Made by a program: the position numbers and the translations under genes. A DNA stretch of 64,000 nt from Xanthomonas indica (GTDB taxonomy: Bacteria > Pseudomonadota > Gammaproteobacteria > Xanthomonadales > Xanthomonadaceae). Below the pieces are notes generated by a model. The model saw only the letters and a program-made list of their open reading frames with translations, searched no databases and was not told the DNA's origin. Of this stretch, positions 35,588 through 45,584 are shown in pieces. The DNA lies in the NCBI RefSeq assembly GCF_040529045.1, contig NZ_CP131914.1:124001-188000 (forward strand), written 5' to 3'. Numbering within the stretch: the first letter of the stretch is position 1; every line of letters starts with the position of its first letter.

Positions 35588-36781
35588 TCAGGCATCCGCA
35601 GCAACCACCGCACGCCCTTCTGCCCGAAGTGCGCGCACACCTTCGCTAGCAGCGTCCAGACGCGCGGCCTGCGCCTGCAGCAGGGCCTCTGCATCCACCT
35701 CCGCACTCTGCAATGCATAGCCCAGCGGCACCACCGGCGTCAGCCATTCGCCGATCAGCGTTTCGTACGCCGTACCGTGTTGGATCGCCATCTGTTTGAG
35801 AAACTCAAGCGTACTCTTCGGCGCGGAGCCGCTGAGCGTTCCTTGCAGGGATTGGTTGGTGATCTGCCTGTAGCTGACGCCGGACGCCAGTGCATTGAAT
35901 GTCGCAAGGAATACGAAAGCTTCGACGCCGAGAATCGGCCCGTTGCCGTAGATATGCCGGATCTCACCCAGCATCTTCAATACCCAAGCATGCGGCACCA
36001 CGTCTAGCGTATTCCACAGATCGTGGTTCCACGCCTGATACGGTTTTTCACCGATGGCCGATGGTGGCAACGTCGCCGCATACAGATCCGCGAATGCCGC
36101 ATTGCCGGGTGTAGCACCGGCGGTGGGATAGCAGTACACCGCTTTGCAACCATCGAGCCGTTGCGTGCTCTTCAACCAAGTGGCCATCGTGGGCGACAAC
36201 GCTCCGCCTAGGCTATGCCCAGCGAAGATCACCGTCGCACCAGTTTCCGCCGCGGTTTTCAGGAACGTGTCGAGCGTTGTGCCCGGGGCCGCTGCCGATG
36301 CGGGGCTCACCATGTTGAGCAAGTGCCACACACCCAAGGCGGCCCCCATCGAAATGACGGGCGTCTCCGGAAGAATCAATTTTCCCGCCGCGACCGGTGG
36401 AGTAGGCGCCAACGGATCGTACTTCGCGAACTTGACTACGGAGGCAACGTCGAAGTCTTCCACCAGCCAATCGTAGAACGAGTACGGATTGGTCGCGCAA
36501 ATCGCCACCACATAGACGTCGCCGTCAATACCATTCACGTTGCTCGACTTGGCGACGAACATCGCGTTATCCGAGCGGTTGGAATCCTTCGCCTGCCAAA
36601 TCTGCGGCCCCCACACGACATCCCACGCACCGATCGTTGCCTGTGCCGGCGCTGAACCCAGCGTCGCATGCAATACGCGTTGATAGTCGGCCTGTAGTGC
36701 CGATGCCACGCCATGCCGGCGGCTGACCCAATTTGCCAGGCTCGAAAGCGCAAAAACCGTCTGATACTGGTCGTATGACAT
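35588..36781 (-). CDS. Class-3 lipase family protein
   Basis: The 397-residue alpha/beta hydrolase has the nucleophile elbow VIFAGHSLGGALS near residue 205 and WNTLDVVPHAW carrying the likely catalytic Asp. No signal peptide is visible, so it is either cytosolic or exported by another route. AGGAG lies 7 bases before the ATG. Base composition is clearly less GC-rich than in neighbouring genes (judged by eye), and the usual dnaG partner rpoD is missing here, so a lateral origin or local rearrangement is possible. The substrate is unknown. Confidence 0.82.
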   Translation of the reverse strand: MSYDQYQTVFALSSLANWVSRRHGVASALQADYQRVLHATLGSAPAQATIGAWDVVWGPQIWQAKDSNRSDNAMFVAKSSNVNGIDGDVYVVAICATNPYSFYDWLVEDFDVASVVKFAKYDPLAPTPPVAAGKLILPETPVISMGAALGVWHLLNMVSPASAAAPGTTLDTFLKTAAETGATVIFAGHSLGGALSPTMATWLKSTQRLDGCKAVYCYPTAGATPGNAAFADLYAATLPPSAIGEKPYQAWNHDLWNTLDVVPHAWVLKMLGEIRHIYGNGPILGVEAFVFLATFNALASGVSYRQITNQSLQGTLSGSAPKSTLEFLKQMAIQHGTAYETLIGEWLTPVVPLGYALQSAEVDAEALLQAQAARLDAASEGVRALRAEGRAVVAADA

Positions 36782-36991
36782 GTGCAAGCTCCTAGTCCGT
36801 GGCAGTGCCTGGAGGAGCAGGAACCGCACGCGCGCGGCGCGCCTGCGTGCCCGGCGCGCTCCCCATCGACCGGGTGGCCGCAATCTAGCAAGCCGTTGGT
36901 GCGTGGATTTGACCGGGCCGGCGTGTGCGGCGATCTGTCTGCGAGTTGTCTACGCCGCGCGTCCAAATTCGCGTGCGGGCGCCATGCTTCC

Positions 36992-36997
36992 TAGAAT
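36992..36997 (+). promoter_or_regulatory. Promoter -10 (TAGAAT) before the symporter gene
   Basis: TAGAAT in CCTAGAATGCCC, 33 bp before the ATG, followed by a pyrimidine-rich leader. It matches the yqeY promoter context. Confidence 0.4.
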
Positions 36998-37030
36998 GCC
37001 CCATCCCCTCCCCCCGCTCGACTCCCCCTC

Positions 37031-38020
37031 ATGCTCAAGTCCTGGCTCGCGCGCCTGCGCATCGAACCGTTCACGCTGGCGCTGCTGTGCACGGTGCTGC
37101 TCGCCTCGCTGCTGCCGGTGCAGGGGCGCGCGGCGTCGGTGATGGACGTGGTCACCGACCTGGCGATCGCCGCGCTGTTCTTCCTGCACGGCGTGCGGCT
37201 GTCGCGCGAGGCCATCGTCGCCGGCGCGCTGCACTGGCGCCTGCACCTGACCATCTTCGCCGCCACCTTCATCCTGTTCCCGTTGCTGGGCCTGCTGTTC
37301 AAGCCGCTGTCGCACTGGCTGCTGACCCCGGACCTGTACATCGGCGTGCTGTTCCTGTGCACGCTGCCGTCCACGGTGCAGTCGTCGATCGCCTTCACCT
37401 CGATGGCCGGCGGCAACGTGCCGGCGGCGGTGTGCAGCGCCTCGCTGTCGAGCCTGCTCGGGGTGTTCCTGACGCCGCTGTTGATGGGCCTGCTGGCCGG
37501 CGCGCAGAGCGCCATGGCCAACCCGCTGGAGGCGATGGGCAAGATCATGCTGCAGCTGCTGGTGCCGTTCGTCGCCGGCCACCTGCTGCAGCGCTGGATC
37601 GGCGGCTGGGTCGCGCGCCGCCGCGCGGTGCTGCGCTACACCGACCAGAGCACCATCCTGCTGGTGGTGTACACCGCGTTCAGCGCCGCGGTGGTCGAAG
37701 GCCTGTGGCGCAAGACGCCGCTGCCGGCCCTGCTCGGCGTCGCCGTGGTCGGCGCCCTGCTGCTGGCGCTGGCGATGACGCTGATCACCTTCAGCGCGCG
37801 GCGCCTGGGCTTTTCGCGCGAGGACGAGATCCCGATCGTGTTCTGCGGCTCGAAGAAAAGCCTTGCCACCGGCGTGCCGATGGCCAAGGTGCTGTTCGCC
37901 AGCGGCAGCCTCGGCGCGATCGTGCTGCCGGTGATGATCTACCACCAGATCCAGTTGATCGTCTGCGCAGTGATCGCGCAACGCTACGCGCGCGCGGCGA
38001 AGGCGGAAGCCAAGCCCTAG
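37031..38020 (+). CDS. Bile acid:sodium symporter family carrier (YfeH-like)
   Basis: This 329-residue membrane protein has about ten helices of the SBF-like family (PF13593). Characteristic blocks are FFLHGVRLSREAIVAG, TLPSTVQSSIAFTSMAGGNVPAA (crossover with two Ser) and FCGSKKSLATGVPMAKVLF. Relatives carry organic anions with Na+, but the natural substrate in plant-associated bacteria is unknown. It stands alone between the lipase and the thioredoxin-fold lipoprotein. Confidence 0.9.
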   Translation: MLKSWLARLRIEPFTLALLCTVLLASLLPVQGRAASVMDVVTDLAIAALFFLHGVRLSREAIVAGALHWRLHLTIFAATFILFPLLGLLFKPLSHWLLTPDLYIGVLFLCTLPSTVQSSIAFTSMAGGNVPAAVCSASLSSLLGVFLTPLLMGLLAGAQSAMANPLEAMGKIMLQLLVPFVAGHLLQRWIGGWVARRRAVLRYTDQSTILLVVYTAFSAAVVEGLWRKTPLPALLGVAVVGALLLALAMTLITFSARRLGFSREDEIPIVFCGSKKSLATGVPMAKVLFASGSLGAIVLPVMIYHQIQLIVCAVIAQRYARAAKAEAKP

Positions 38021-38193
38021 CGCGCGACCGGCATCGCGCCGGCACGACCGCGGGCGCGCCGCCCTGCGCGGCACCGGGAATCGCGGCATATGCAGATGCG
38101 TCGCCGGCATGTGCAAGCACGGCGGCGGCTGCGTACAGTAGACGGCCGGCACGGCCGGCGCCGTGTCTCCCTCCCCATCCGGTGCCTCCCCCC

Positions 38194-39780
38194 ATGAGCC
38201 GCATGTTTCGCCGTTCCGCGACGATCTCCGCCAGCCTGGCCACGCTGCTGGCGCTGGGCGCCTGCCAGAAACCGCCAACACCCGCCGCGCCCAAGGCCAC
38301 CACGCCGGCGCCTGCCGCCGACAGCGCCGGCATCGCCTGGCGCGAGGGCGACGTCGACGATGCCTTCGCCGAAGCGCGCGAACACAACAAACCGGTGCTG
38401 CTGTACTGGGGCGCGGCCTGGTGCCCACCCTGCAACCGGCTCAAGGCCACGCTGTTCAAGGACCCGGCGTTCATCGCCCGCACCCGCGCTTTCGTCGCGG
38501 TGCACCTGGACGGCGATTCGGAGGGCGCGCAGGCCTGGGGCGAACGCTTCGGCATCAAGGGCTATCCGACCATCATCGTGCTGCGCCCGGACCACAGCGA
38601 GATCACCCGCCTGGCCGGCGACAGCGACACGCAGCGTCTGGCCGAGGCGCTACGCGTCGCCGCGACCCGCACCACCACCTCGGCGCAGTTGCTGCAGCAA
38701 GCGCTGAAGGCGCCGGCCACGCTCGGCACCGACGACTGGACCCTGCTCGGCGAATACGGCTGGGAGGTGGATGCCGCCCAGTTGGTCAAGCCAGGGCAGG
38801 CGCCGGAGGTGCTCGCGCGCCTGGCCGCGGCCGCGCCGCAGCCGGCGTTGCAGCGCCGTTTCGCATTGCTGGCGCTGGCCGCGCAGGATCCGGCCAAGGC
38901 CACCACCGTGGATGCCAAGCACCGCGCCGCCGACCGCGCGCTGCTGCAGGCGGTGCTGGCCGATCCGGCCGAAGTGCGCGCCAACCGCAGCACGCTGACC
39001 TATGCGGCACGCGAGCTGGTCCAGGCCGCGGCCGGCGATGCCGCCGAGCGCAACACGCTGTCCAGCGCGCTGACCCATGCACTGGACCAGGTCTATGCCG
39101 ACGGCAGCCTGCCGATCAGCGATCGCCTGGACACCGCCACCGCGGACATCGCGTTGGCGCGCCTGGCGCAAGGCCAGCCGGCCGAGGCCGGCGACGGGCC
39201 GCAGCCGCCGTTGCCGCCCGCGGTGGTCGCCAAGGTGCAGCAGCGCGTGCAATGGGCCGAGCAGGCCGCCAAGACCGACTACGAACGCCAGTCCACGATC
39301 AGCACCGCCGCCGGCCTGCTGGACGCCGCCGGCGACAGCGCCGGCGCCGAACAACTGCTGCTGGCCGAGCTCCAGCGCAGCAAGACGCCCTACTACTACA
39401 TGCCGGAACTGGCCGGCCTGGCCGAGGCGCGCGGCGACAAGCAGACGGCGCTGTTCTGGTTGAAGAAGGCCTACGAGAGCGCGCAAGGCCCCGCCACCCG
39501 CGTGCAATGGGGCGTGCTCTATGTCGACGGCCTGATCCGGCTGCAGCCGGACAATGCGGCCGCGATCGAAGCGGCCGCCGGCCAAGTGATCGGCGAACTG
39601 GCCGGCCAGCCGGATGGCTATCACCAGCGCACCCGGCAGCGCTTCGACACCCTGGCCAAGACCCTGCAGGCCTGGAGCAAGGGTCATGACGGCAGCGCAG
39701 TGCTGGCGCGGCTGCAGCAGAAGATGCAGCAAAGCTGCGGCAGCCAGGCGCGCGACGGCTGCCAGCATTGGCTGGGGTGA
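38194..39780 (+). CDS. Thioredoxin-fold lipoprotein with helical repeat C-terminal part
   Basis: The 528-residue lipoprotein has a signal ending LLALGAC, giving Cys at about residue 24 for lipidation. A Thr/Ala/Pro-rich tether follows. The thioredoxin domain carries the redox motif WCPPC near residue 78 and the cis-Pro region KGYPTIIVL. The rest (about 330 residues) is alpha-helical and looks like TPR-like repeats (GDKQTALFWLKKAYESAQG). It may repair or fold disulfides on periplasmic proteins, with the helical part choosing partners. No client is evident in neighbouring genes. Confidence 0.82.
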   Translation: MSRMFRRSATISASLATLLALGACQKPPTPAAPKATTPAPAADSAGIAWREGDVDDAFAEAREHNKPVLLYWGAAWCPPCNRLKATLFKDPAFIARTRAFVAVHLDGDSEGAQAWGERFGIKGYPTIIVLRPDHSEITRLAGDSDTQRLAEALRVAATRTTTSAQLLQQALKAPATLGTDDWTLLGEYGWEVDAAQLVKPGQAPEVLARLAAAAPQPALQRRFALLALAAQDPAKATTVDAKHRAADRALLQAVLADPAEVRANRSTLTYAARELVQAAAGDAAERNTLSSALTHALDQVYADGSLPISDRLDTATADIALARLAQGQPAEAGDGPQPPLPPAVVAKVQQRVQWAEQAAKTDYERQSTISTAAGLLDAAGDSAGAEQLLLAELQRSKTPYYYMPELAGLAEARGDKQTALFWLKKAYESAQGPATRVQWGVLYVDGLIRLQPDNAAAIEAAAGQVIGELAGQPDGYHQRTRQRFDTLAKTLQAWSKGHDGSAVLARLQQKMQQSCGSQARDGCQHWLG

Positions 39781-39804
39781 GGGCGCAAGCCGTGTAACAC
39801 ACGG

Positions 39805-39851
39805 CGGCCGTGCAGCGGGCCAGCGGCAACCGCCGGCCCGCTGCACGGCCG
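39805..39851. terminator. 17-bp perfect-stem hairpin between convergent genes
   Basis: CGGCCGTGCAGCGGGCC pairs fully with GGCCCGCTGCACGGCCG across a 13-base loop that can itself pair. It sits between the lipoprotein gene (+) and the chemoreceptor gene (-). It is very stable, with no T run. Confidence 0.65.
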
Positions 39852-39976
39852 TCGCGCTTCAGAGAGATCCGGTCCGCGCGTCGCTGCAGCGCGGTCGCCC
39901 CGCGCCGCGCACCACGCCGGTTGCGCGCCTCGCGCAGCGGCGCGCGCCGACGCGCCGTGCGCTCACGCGCGCCCGA

Positions 39977-41713
39977 TCAGGCTGCCACGCGGACCGGCGC
40001 CGCCGACTGAGCGCCTGCCTGGCCGCCGGCACGGCGGCCGCTGCTGGTATGCGCGCTGAGGCCCTGCGCCTGCCCTTCCAGCGCGCGTGCGGCCTCGGCC
40101 ATCTTTTCGACCAGTGCCGCGTTCTGCTGCGTGGCGGTGTCCATCTGCACCACGATCTGGTTGACCTGGCCGATGCCGGCGCTCTGCTCGCGGCTGGCGC
40201 CGGCGATGTCGGTCATGATGCGCTGCACCTCGCGCACCGAGCCGAGCAGTTCTTCCATCGTGGCGCCGGCGCGCGCGACCAGCGCCGAACCGCGATCGAC
40301 CTGCTCGCTGGACCCGGCGATCAGGCCGCGCACTTCCTTGGCCGCATCGGCGCAACGCTGGGCCAGGCTGCGCACTTCGGTGGCGACCACGGCGAAGCCG
40401 CGGCCCTGCTCGCCGGCACGCGCCGCTTCCACCGCCGCGTTCAGGGCGAGGATATTGGTCTGGAAGGCGATGCCGTCGATCACGCTGATGATGTCGGCGA
40501 TCTTGCGCGAGGCGCTCTCGATGCCGGCCATGGTCTGCACCACGTCGCGCACCACCTCGCCGCCACGCTGGGCGACGTCGCTGGCGCCGTCCACCAAGCG
40601 GTTGGCATGGCCGACGTGCTCGACGTTGCGCTGCACGGTGCCGGTGATCTCTTCCATCGAGCTGGCCGCTTCTTCCAGCGCCGCCGCCTGCTGCTCGGTG
40701 CGGCGGGCCAGGTCGCTGTTGTCGTCGACCATTTCCGCGGCCGCGGTCTGCAGGGTGTGCGCGGCCTCGCCGAGCTGGCGCGCGGCATGGATGTCCAGCA
40801 GGGCGCCGACCGCGCGCAGCGGGGTGCCGTCGGCGGCGCGCTTGGTCAGGCCGCGCGCGCGGAACCAGCGGTACTCGCCGTTCTTCAACTGCAGGCGGTA
40901 CTCGATGTCGAAGCCGGTGCGGCCGGTACGGTCGTTGAGGTGCGCGGCGAACGCGTTGAGCGCGGCCTGCGCGTCCTCCGGGTGCAGGCGCGAGGACCAA
41001 CTGTCGAGCACGTTGGGGAACTCGGCCTCGGAGGCGAATCCCAGCAGCGAGCGGAACTGCGGCGACCACCAGAACTCGTTGGACGGATTGATCGGGTCAC
41101 CGGCGATCACGCTCATGTCCCACAGGCCGTCGTTGAGCATGTCCTGGCCCAGTTCGAACCGCGTCAGCACGATGTCCAGGAAGGCCTCGCGTTCGCGCCG
41201 CTCGGTGATGTCGGTGAGCGCGCCGGCCACGCGCAAAGGCGTGCCCTGGGCATCACGCTGGGTGGTGCCGATCGCGCGGAACCAGCGGTACTGGCCGTTC
41301 TTCAGCTGCAGGCGGTAGTCCACGTCGTACGGGGTCTGGCCGCTGCGGTCGCCCAGGTGCGCGGCGAACGCGTCCAGCGTGGCCTGCTTGTCCTCCGGAT
41401 GCAGGCGCGAGGCCCAACTGTCCAGCACGTTGGGAAAGTCGAGCTCGGAGGAGAAACCCAGCATCGCGCGGAACTGCGAGGACCACCAGAATTCATTGGC
41501 GGGGTTGATCGGATCGCCGGCGATCACGCTCATTTCCCAGAGGCCGTCGGTGGTTGCCTTGGTGACCAGGTCGAAACGGACGCGCATCTCGTCCAGATTG
41601 GCGAGGGCGCCGTCGGCCTGCGCACGCGCGCGGTCGCGCTCGGCCTCGGCCTCACGCAGGCGCTCCGTCAGTGCCTGCAGCTCCGCCGCGTCTTGCTTGC
41701 TCTTGCCCCACAT
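39977..41713 (-). CDS. Soluble methyl-accepting chemotaxis protein with two tandem PAS domains
   Basis: The 578-residue chemoreceptor has no transmembrane segment. A coiled N-terminal stretch (residues about 8-40) precedes two PAS/PAC domains (about 45-165 and 175-295). The domains are near duplicates: both contain [34 protein letters not shown] and YRWFRA. The signalling hairpin tip [23 protein letters not shown] is typical for CheA/CheW coupling. PAS domains may bind flavin or heme and sense redox or oxygen; cofactor is unproven. It follows ctaB on the same strand by 88 bp, an attractive link to respiration. GGAG precedes the ATG. Confidence 0.92.
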   Translation of the reverse strand: MWGKSKQDAAELQALTERLREAEAERDRARAQADGALANLDEMRVRFDLVTKATTDGLWEMSVIAGDPINPANEFWWSSQFRAMLGFSSELDFPNVLDSWASRLHPEDKQATLDAFAAHLGDRSGQTPYDVDYRLQLKNGQYRWFRAIGTTQRDAQGTPLRVAGALTDITERREREAFLDIVLTRFELGQDMLNDGLWDMSVIAGDPINPSNEFWWSPQFRSLLGFASEAEFPNVLDSWSSRLHPEDAQAALNAFAAHLNDRTGRTGFDIEYRLQLKNGEYRWFRARGLTKRAADGTPLRAVGALLDIHAARQLGEAAHTLQTAAAEMVDDNSDLARRTEQQAAALEEAASSMEEITGTVQRNVEHVGHANRLVDGASDVAQRGGEVVRDVVQTMAGIESASRKIADIISVIDGIAFQTNILALNAAVEAARAGEQGRGFAVVATEVRSLAQRCADAAKEVRGLIAGSSEQVDRGSALVARAGATMEELLGSVREVQRIMTDIAGASREQSAGIGQVNQIVVQMDTATQQNAALVEKMAEAARALEGQAQGLSAHTSSGRRAGGQAGAQSAAPVRVAA

Positions 41714-41801
41714 GGATGTCTCCGCGGCTTTGCCGATCTTGGTCGTTCGTCCGATAACGACCGCGGCCGGCAACACTTGAACGGGGGGCTGAACGAGCGG
41801 T

Positions 41802-42695
41802 TCAGGCAATCCAGTGGTCGACCAGCAGGAACGCGAACAGCGCCATCAGGTACACGATGGAATAACCGAACATGCGCATCGAGAACATCTCGTCCGGCGG
41901 GTCGAGCATGCGCCAGGCGTACCAGAGGAACACCGCGTCCAGCACCAGGGTGCCGCCGAGGTAGAACACCCCGCTCATGCCCACCGCCACCGGCAGCAGG
42001 GTCACCACCACCAGCAGCACCGTGTACACCAGGATCTGCCGGCGGGTATGCGCCACGCCGTGGGTGACCGGCAGCATCGGGATCGAGGCCTTGGCGTAGT
42101 CGGCGCGGCGGAAGATCGCCAGCGCCCAGAAGTGCGGCGGCGTCCACACGAAGATGATCAGCACCAGCAGCGATGCGTAGGCCCAGTCCCACTGGCCCTG
42201 CATGCCGGTGATCGCGGCCCAGCCCAGCAGCGGCGGCGCCGCGCCGGCCAGGCCGCCGATGACGATGTTCTGCGGCGTGGTGCGCTTGAGGAACACCGTG
42301 TAGATCACTGCATAGCCGATCAGCGAGGCGAAGGTCAGCACCGCGGTGATCCAGTTGACCCACACCACCAGCACGGTCATCGACAGTGCGGTGAGCAAGG
42401 CCGCGAACAGCAGCACCTGCCACGGCAGCACCTTGCCCACCACCAGCGGGCGCCAGGAGGTGCGCGCCATCTGCGCGTCGATCCGCGCGTCCAGCAGTTG
42501 GTTGATCGCCGCCGCCGCCGAGGCCGCCAGCCAGATGCCGAAGAAGCCGAGCAGGCCGGTGCGCACCTGCGCCCAGGTCGGCAGCCCCGGGATCGCCAGG
42601 CACATGCCGACCAGGGCGGTGAACACGATCAACGCCACCACCTTGGGCTTGGTCAGGTCCCAGTAGTCGCGCCAGTGGACGCCGCGCGCGCTCAT
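41802..42695 (-). CDS. ctaB: Protoheme IX farnesyltransferase (heme O synthase)
   Basis: CtaB/CyoE converts heme B to heme O by farnesylation at the inner membrane, the first step toward heme A. The 297 residues form about nine helices. The prenyl-diphosphate motif [20 protein letters not shown] and the block [18 protein letters not shown] are present. The start overlaps the ctaA stop (ATGA), so the two heme-A genes are coupled. Confidence 0.95.
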   Translation of the reverse strand: MSARGVHWRDYWDLTKPKVVALIVFTALVGMCLAIPGLPTWAQVRTGLLGFFGIWLAASAAAAINQLLDARIDAQMARTSWRPLVVGKVLPWQVLLFAALLTALSMTVLVVWVNWITAVLTFASLIGYAVIYTVFLKRTTPQNIVIGGLAGAAPPLLGWAAITGMQGQWDWAYASLLVLIIFVWTPPHFWALAIFRRADYAKASIPMLPVTHGVAHTRRQILVYTVLLVVVTLLPVAVGMSGVFYLGGTLVLDAVFLWYAWRMLDPPDEMFSMRMFGYSIVYLMALFAFLLVDHWIA

Positions 42696-43855
42696 TGCGG
42701 TGCCCGCAATCGCGCCAGCAACGACACCAGCACGAACAGCAGCGCCACCGCGCCGGCGTTGTGCAGCACCGCCACCGGCAGGGGCAGCGCCAGCTTGACG
42801 TTGAGGATGCCCAGGCACACCTGCGCGACCAGCAGCAGCGCCAGCGCCGCGGCCCAGCCGCGCATGCCCGGCGTGCGGCTCAGGCGCCAGCTCAGCCACA
42901 GCAGGTAGGCCGCCACCACCATCGCCATCATCCGGTGCGCCATCTGGATGGCGATGCGCGCCGCGCCATCGAGCACGCCGCCTTCGTAGTCCACGCCGAT
43001 GCCGCGCCATAGGGTGAAGCCCTCGCGGAAATCGTGCGGCGGCCACCACTGGCTGACGCAGCGCGGGAAGTTGTCGGCCGACCAGCTGCCGCCGCCGCAG
43101 GCCAGCGCCGCGTAGTTGGCGCTGACCCAGCCGCCCAGCGCGATCTGCAGCACCAGTACCGCCACGCCCAGGCGCAGCAGCCATTTCAGGCGCGGCGCAT
43201 CGGCCAGGGTGATCGGCAGGTGGGTCGCGCGCCAGGCCATCCACACCAGCAGCGAGAACATCAGTAGGCCGCCCAGCAGGTGCCCCATCACCACGATCGG
43301 CTTGAGCAGCAGGGTCACCGTCCACATGCCCAGCAGGGCCTGGAAGATCACCACCGACAGGGTCAGCACCGCCGCGCGGGCCAGATCGTCGTTGGACCAG
43401 CGCAGCGCCGCCAGCAGCAGGATCGCCTCGCCGCCGACCGCTACCAGCATCGCCAGCCCCGGCCAGCCGGACATGTACAGCGGGATCGACAGCGCCACCA
43501 ACGCCGCCGCCGTGACGATCTGGGCGATGCCGAGCCGGCGCCGCCGCGCCGCCAGCAGCGACAGCACCAGCACCTCCACGCCCAGCGCCCCGGCCAGGAA
43601 GCGGTGGATCTGCTCGCGCCAGGCCTTGTGCGTCTCCAGCGGCCGGATCTTGCTGGCGGCGTGGGTGTCGGCTTCGGCACTGGTCTGCGGCCAGGTGATG
43701 CGGCCGTAGCAGGTCGGCCAGTCCGGGCAGCTCATGCCCGCGTCGGACAGGCGCACGAACGAACCGAACATGATGGTACTGGCGGTGAACAGCGCCGCCA
43801 GCCAGGCCATGCGGTGGAAATGCCGGAACAGCGCCGGGCGCGCGAACAGGGTCAT
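42692..43855 (-). CDS. ctaA: Heme A synthase
   Basis: CtaA/COX15 oxidises heme O to heme A. The 387 residues form eight helices. The N-terminal block [19 protein letters not shown] carries the Cys pair typical of this class. Heme-ligand histidines are found in [27 protein letters not shown] and [10 protein letters not shown]. It belongs to the aa3 oxidase cluster, directly coupled to ctaB. Confidence 0.94.
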   Translation of the reverse strand: MTLFARPALFRHFHRMAWLAALFTASTIMFGSFVRLSDAGMSCPDWPTCYGRITWPQTSAEADTHAASKIRPLETHKAWREQIHRFLAGALGVEVLVLSLLAARRRRLGIAQIVTAAALVALSIPLYMSGWPGLAMLVAVGGEAILLLAALRWSNDDLARAAVLTLSVVIFQALLGMWTVTLLLKPIVVMGHLLGGLLMFSLLVWMAWRATHLPITLADAPRLKWLLRLGVAVLVLQIALGGWVSANYAALACGGGSWSADNFPRCVSQWWPPHDFREGFTLWRGIGVDYEGGVLDGAARIAIQMAHRMMAMVVAAYLLWLSWRLSRTPGMRGWAAALALLLVAQVCLGILNVKLALPLPVAVLHNAGAVALLFVLVSLLARLRAPQ

Positions 43856-43865
43856 AGGAAGCGGC

Positions 43866-44441
43866 TCACAGGAGTTTCAGCAGTTTCGCCAGGTCCGCGC
43901 GCAGCCCGGCCGGGTCGAACCCGGGGGCATAGCGCAGCACCACGAAACCGTTCGGATCGATGACGTAGACCGGCACGCCGGCCGCATCGCGCACCCGCGG
44001 CAACGCCGCCAGCAGCGCCGGATCCGCGCGCAGCGCCTGCACCTGCGGCAGGGCCTGGGCGGCGGCCGGCGGCGTGCCGATCCACAGGATCTGCACGTGG
44101 TCGGCGTCGTGGCCGAACAGTTGCCAGACCTTGTCCAGGTCGCGCGCCAGCGCATCGCAGGCGCTGCCGCAGTCCGCCGGCGGCGCCAGCGCGATGCGCC
44201 ACAGGCGCCGCTGCGGTTCCCAGGCATAGCCGCGGCCGTCGGCCAACCGCGGCTGCAGCGCGCGCAGGTCGGCCGGCGGCTGCAGCAGCTCGCCATGGTT
44301 GCGGCTGGCAGCCGGCTGCCAGCCGGAGAAGCGCAACGCGCCGGCGACCAGCATCGAACCGAAGAACAGGACGAACAACACGATCAGCGGCCAACGGCCG
44401 CGTGCGGCCGCCGGGCGCGGGGCCGGGGTGGGAGCATTCAT
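43866..44441 (-). CDS. SCO-like / thioredoxin-fold membrane-anchored protein of the oxidase cluster
   Basis: This 191-residue protein has one N-terminal helix (PLIVLFVLFFGSMLVAGAL) and a periplasmic domain. It has the order expected of a degenerate SCO/thioredoxin fold: WRIALAPPADCGSACDAL (one Cys pair, CxxxC), then IDPNGFVVLRYAPGFDPAGLRADLAKLL. The place between SURF1 and ctaA is typical. A role in Cu delivery or in oxidase assembly is inferred; SCO's distal His is not obvious. Confidence 0.8.
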   Translation of the reverse strand: MNAPTPAPRPAAARGRWPLIVLFVLFFGSMLVAGALRFSGWQPAASRNHGELLQPPADLRALQPRLADGRGYAWEPQRRLWRIALAPPADCGSACDALARDLDKVWQLFGHDADHVQILWIGTPPAAAQALPQVQALRADPALLAALPRVRDAAGVPVYVIDPNGFVVLRYAPGFDPAGLRADLAKLLKLL

Positions 44442-44468
44442 GCCGGGGATTTTCTCATGCGCGCGCGC

Positions 44469-45227
44469 TCAGCGCCCGCCCCGTCCCCTGCGCGCGCGCC
44501 AGCTGAGCAGCGCCGCGGTGACCAGCACCGCCAGCGCCAGGCCGAACCATTGCACCGCGTAACCCAAGTGGCGCTCGGGCGGCAGCGTGTTCGGCAGCAG
44601 GTCCAGGTCGCGCGGATAGCCCAGCGGCAGGGCCGGATCCAGGCGCAGCACCTGCGACAAAATGTCGCGGCGGCCGAGCGCCTCGCCGATCGCCGCCGGC
44701 TCGATCCGCATCGCCAGCCAGCGCTGCGGCGAGGGTGCCGCCACCAGCGCCGGACCCAACGCCAGCCCATGCGACGGCGCCGGCCCGAGCAGGCCGACCA
44801 GCGTGTAGCGGCCCTGCAGCGGCGCCGGCGCCGGCAGCGCGCGGTCGGCCGGCAGCGGCAACCAGCCCAGCTCCACCAGCAGCGGCGCCGCGACGCCGTC
44901 GGCCAGGAACGGCTGGTACACCTTCACCCCGCTGCGCCCCTGCCGCAGTTGGTTGTCGAGCAGGATCTGCCCGGGCAGGAAGCGGCCGGCGCCATGCACC
45001 CAGCGCAAGTGTCCGGGCGGGCTCGCACGCAGCGCATCGGCCAGCGTCTGCGGGCGATCGCGCACATGCGCCGCCTGCGCCAGCAGCGCCTGTTTCTCGT
45101 GCATGCGCTGCAACTGCCAGCGGCCAAGCAGGCAGAAGGCCAGCGCCACCGCGAGCGCGACGCTCCAGCCCAGCCACAACGGCATGCGCCGGCGCGCGCC
45201 CACGCGCGAGGCAGCGGCGAGGGTCAT
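44469..45227 (-). CDS. SURF1 family cytochrome oxidase assembly protein
   Basis: The 252-residue protein has a transmembrane helix at each end (SVALAVALAFCLLGRWQ and YAVQWFGLALAVLVTAALLSW) flanking a periplasmic domain with LLVELGWLPLPAD. SURF1 helps place heme A into subunit I. The Arg-rich C terminus GRGGR faces the cytoplasm. It is divergent from the small gene at 45258. Confidence 0.9.
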   Translation of the reverse strand: MTLAAASRVGARRRMPLWLGWSVALAVALAFCLLGRWQLQRMHEKQALLAQAAHVRDRPQTLADALRASPPGHLRWVHGAGRFLPGQILLDNQLRQGRSGVKVYQPFLADGVAAPLLVELGWLPLPADRALPAPAPLQGRYTLVGLLGPAPSHGLALGPALVAAPSPQRWLAMRIEPAAIGEALGRRDILSQVLRLDPALPLGYPRDLDLLPNTLPPERHLGYAVQWFGLALAVLVTAALLSWRARRGRGGR

Positions 45228-45257
45228 AATGCGGACACACCATGTGCCGAGACGCCC

Positions 45258-45476
45258 ATGAACGACTCGCTGAAGACCTTGCTGATCGTCGCGTTCCTGC
45301 TGCTCATCCTGTGGAACCTGGGCGCCGGCCTGTACTACCTGTTGGTGGACCGCGGCCAGAGCAAGCGCACGGTGAACGCATTGACCTGGCGCATCGGCCT
45401 ATCGGTGTGCCTGATCCTGCTGGTGATCCTGGGCATCTACACGGGAGTGATCAAGCCCCACGGGCTCGGGCGCTGA
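45258..45476 (+). CDS. Twin-transmembrane protein, DUF2909 family
   Basis: The 72-residue protein has two helices: LLIVAFLLLILWNLGAGLYYLLVD and IGLSVCLILLVILGIYTGVI, joined by RGQSKRTVNALTWR. This is the small protein routinely found between cox subunit III and SURF1 genes. It lies on the opposite strand from its neighbours. The job is unknown; it is presumably linked to oxidase assembly. Confidence 0.85.
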   Translation: MNDSLKTLLIVAFLLLILWNLGAGLYYLLVDRGQSKRTVNALTWRIGLSVCLILLVILGIYTGVIKPHGLGR

Positions 45477-45481
45477 GAAGC

Positions 45482-45580
45482 CGGGAATGGGGAATCGGGA
45501 AAAGAGACTCGGCAAAGCAGAAGCGCAAGCGAAAGCGAAAGCCGCTCTTGCGATTCCCCATTCCCGATTCCCTATTCCCC
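45482..45580. repeat. GGGGAATC-type inverted repeat
   Basis: The left arm repeats GGGAAT/GGGGAAT/CGGGAA, and the right arm CGATTCCCCATTCCCGATTCC. The middle is purine-rich AAGC/GAAAGC followed by CGCTCTTG. It matches 30422-30524 in structure and stands between the convergent DUF2909 and ctaE genes, so it may work as a bidirectional terminator. Confidence 0.85.
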
Positions 45581-45584
45581 GCCC

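Noticed and set aside
38194-38700. Fusion of the thioredoxin-fold lipoprotein to the upstream symporter gene
   Set aside because: The open frame upstream runs out of phase with the symporter; the lipoprotein signal and ATG at 38194 mark a separate gene.
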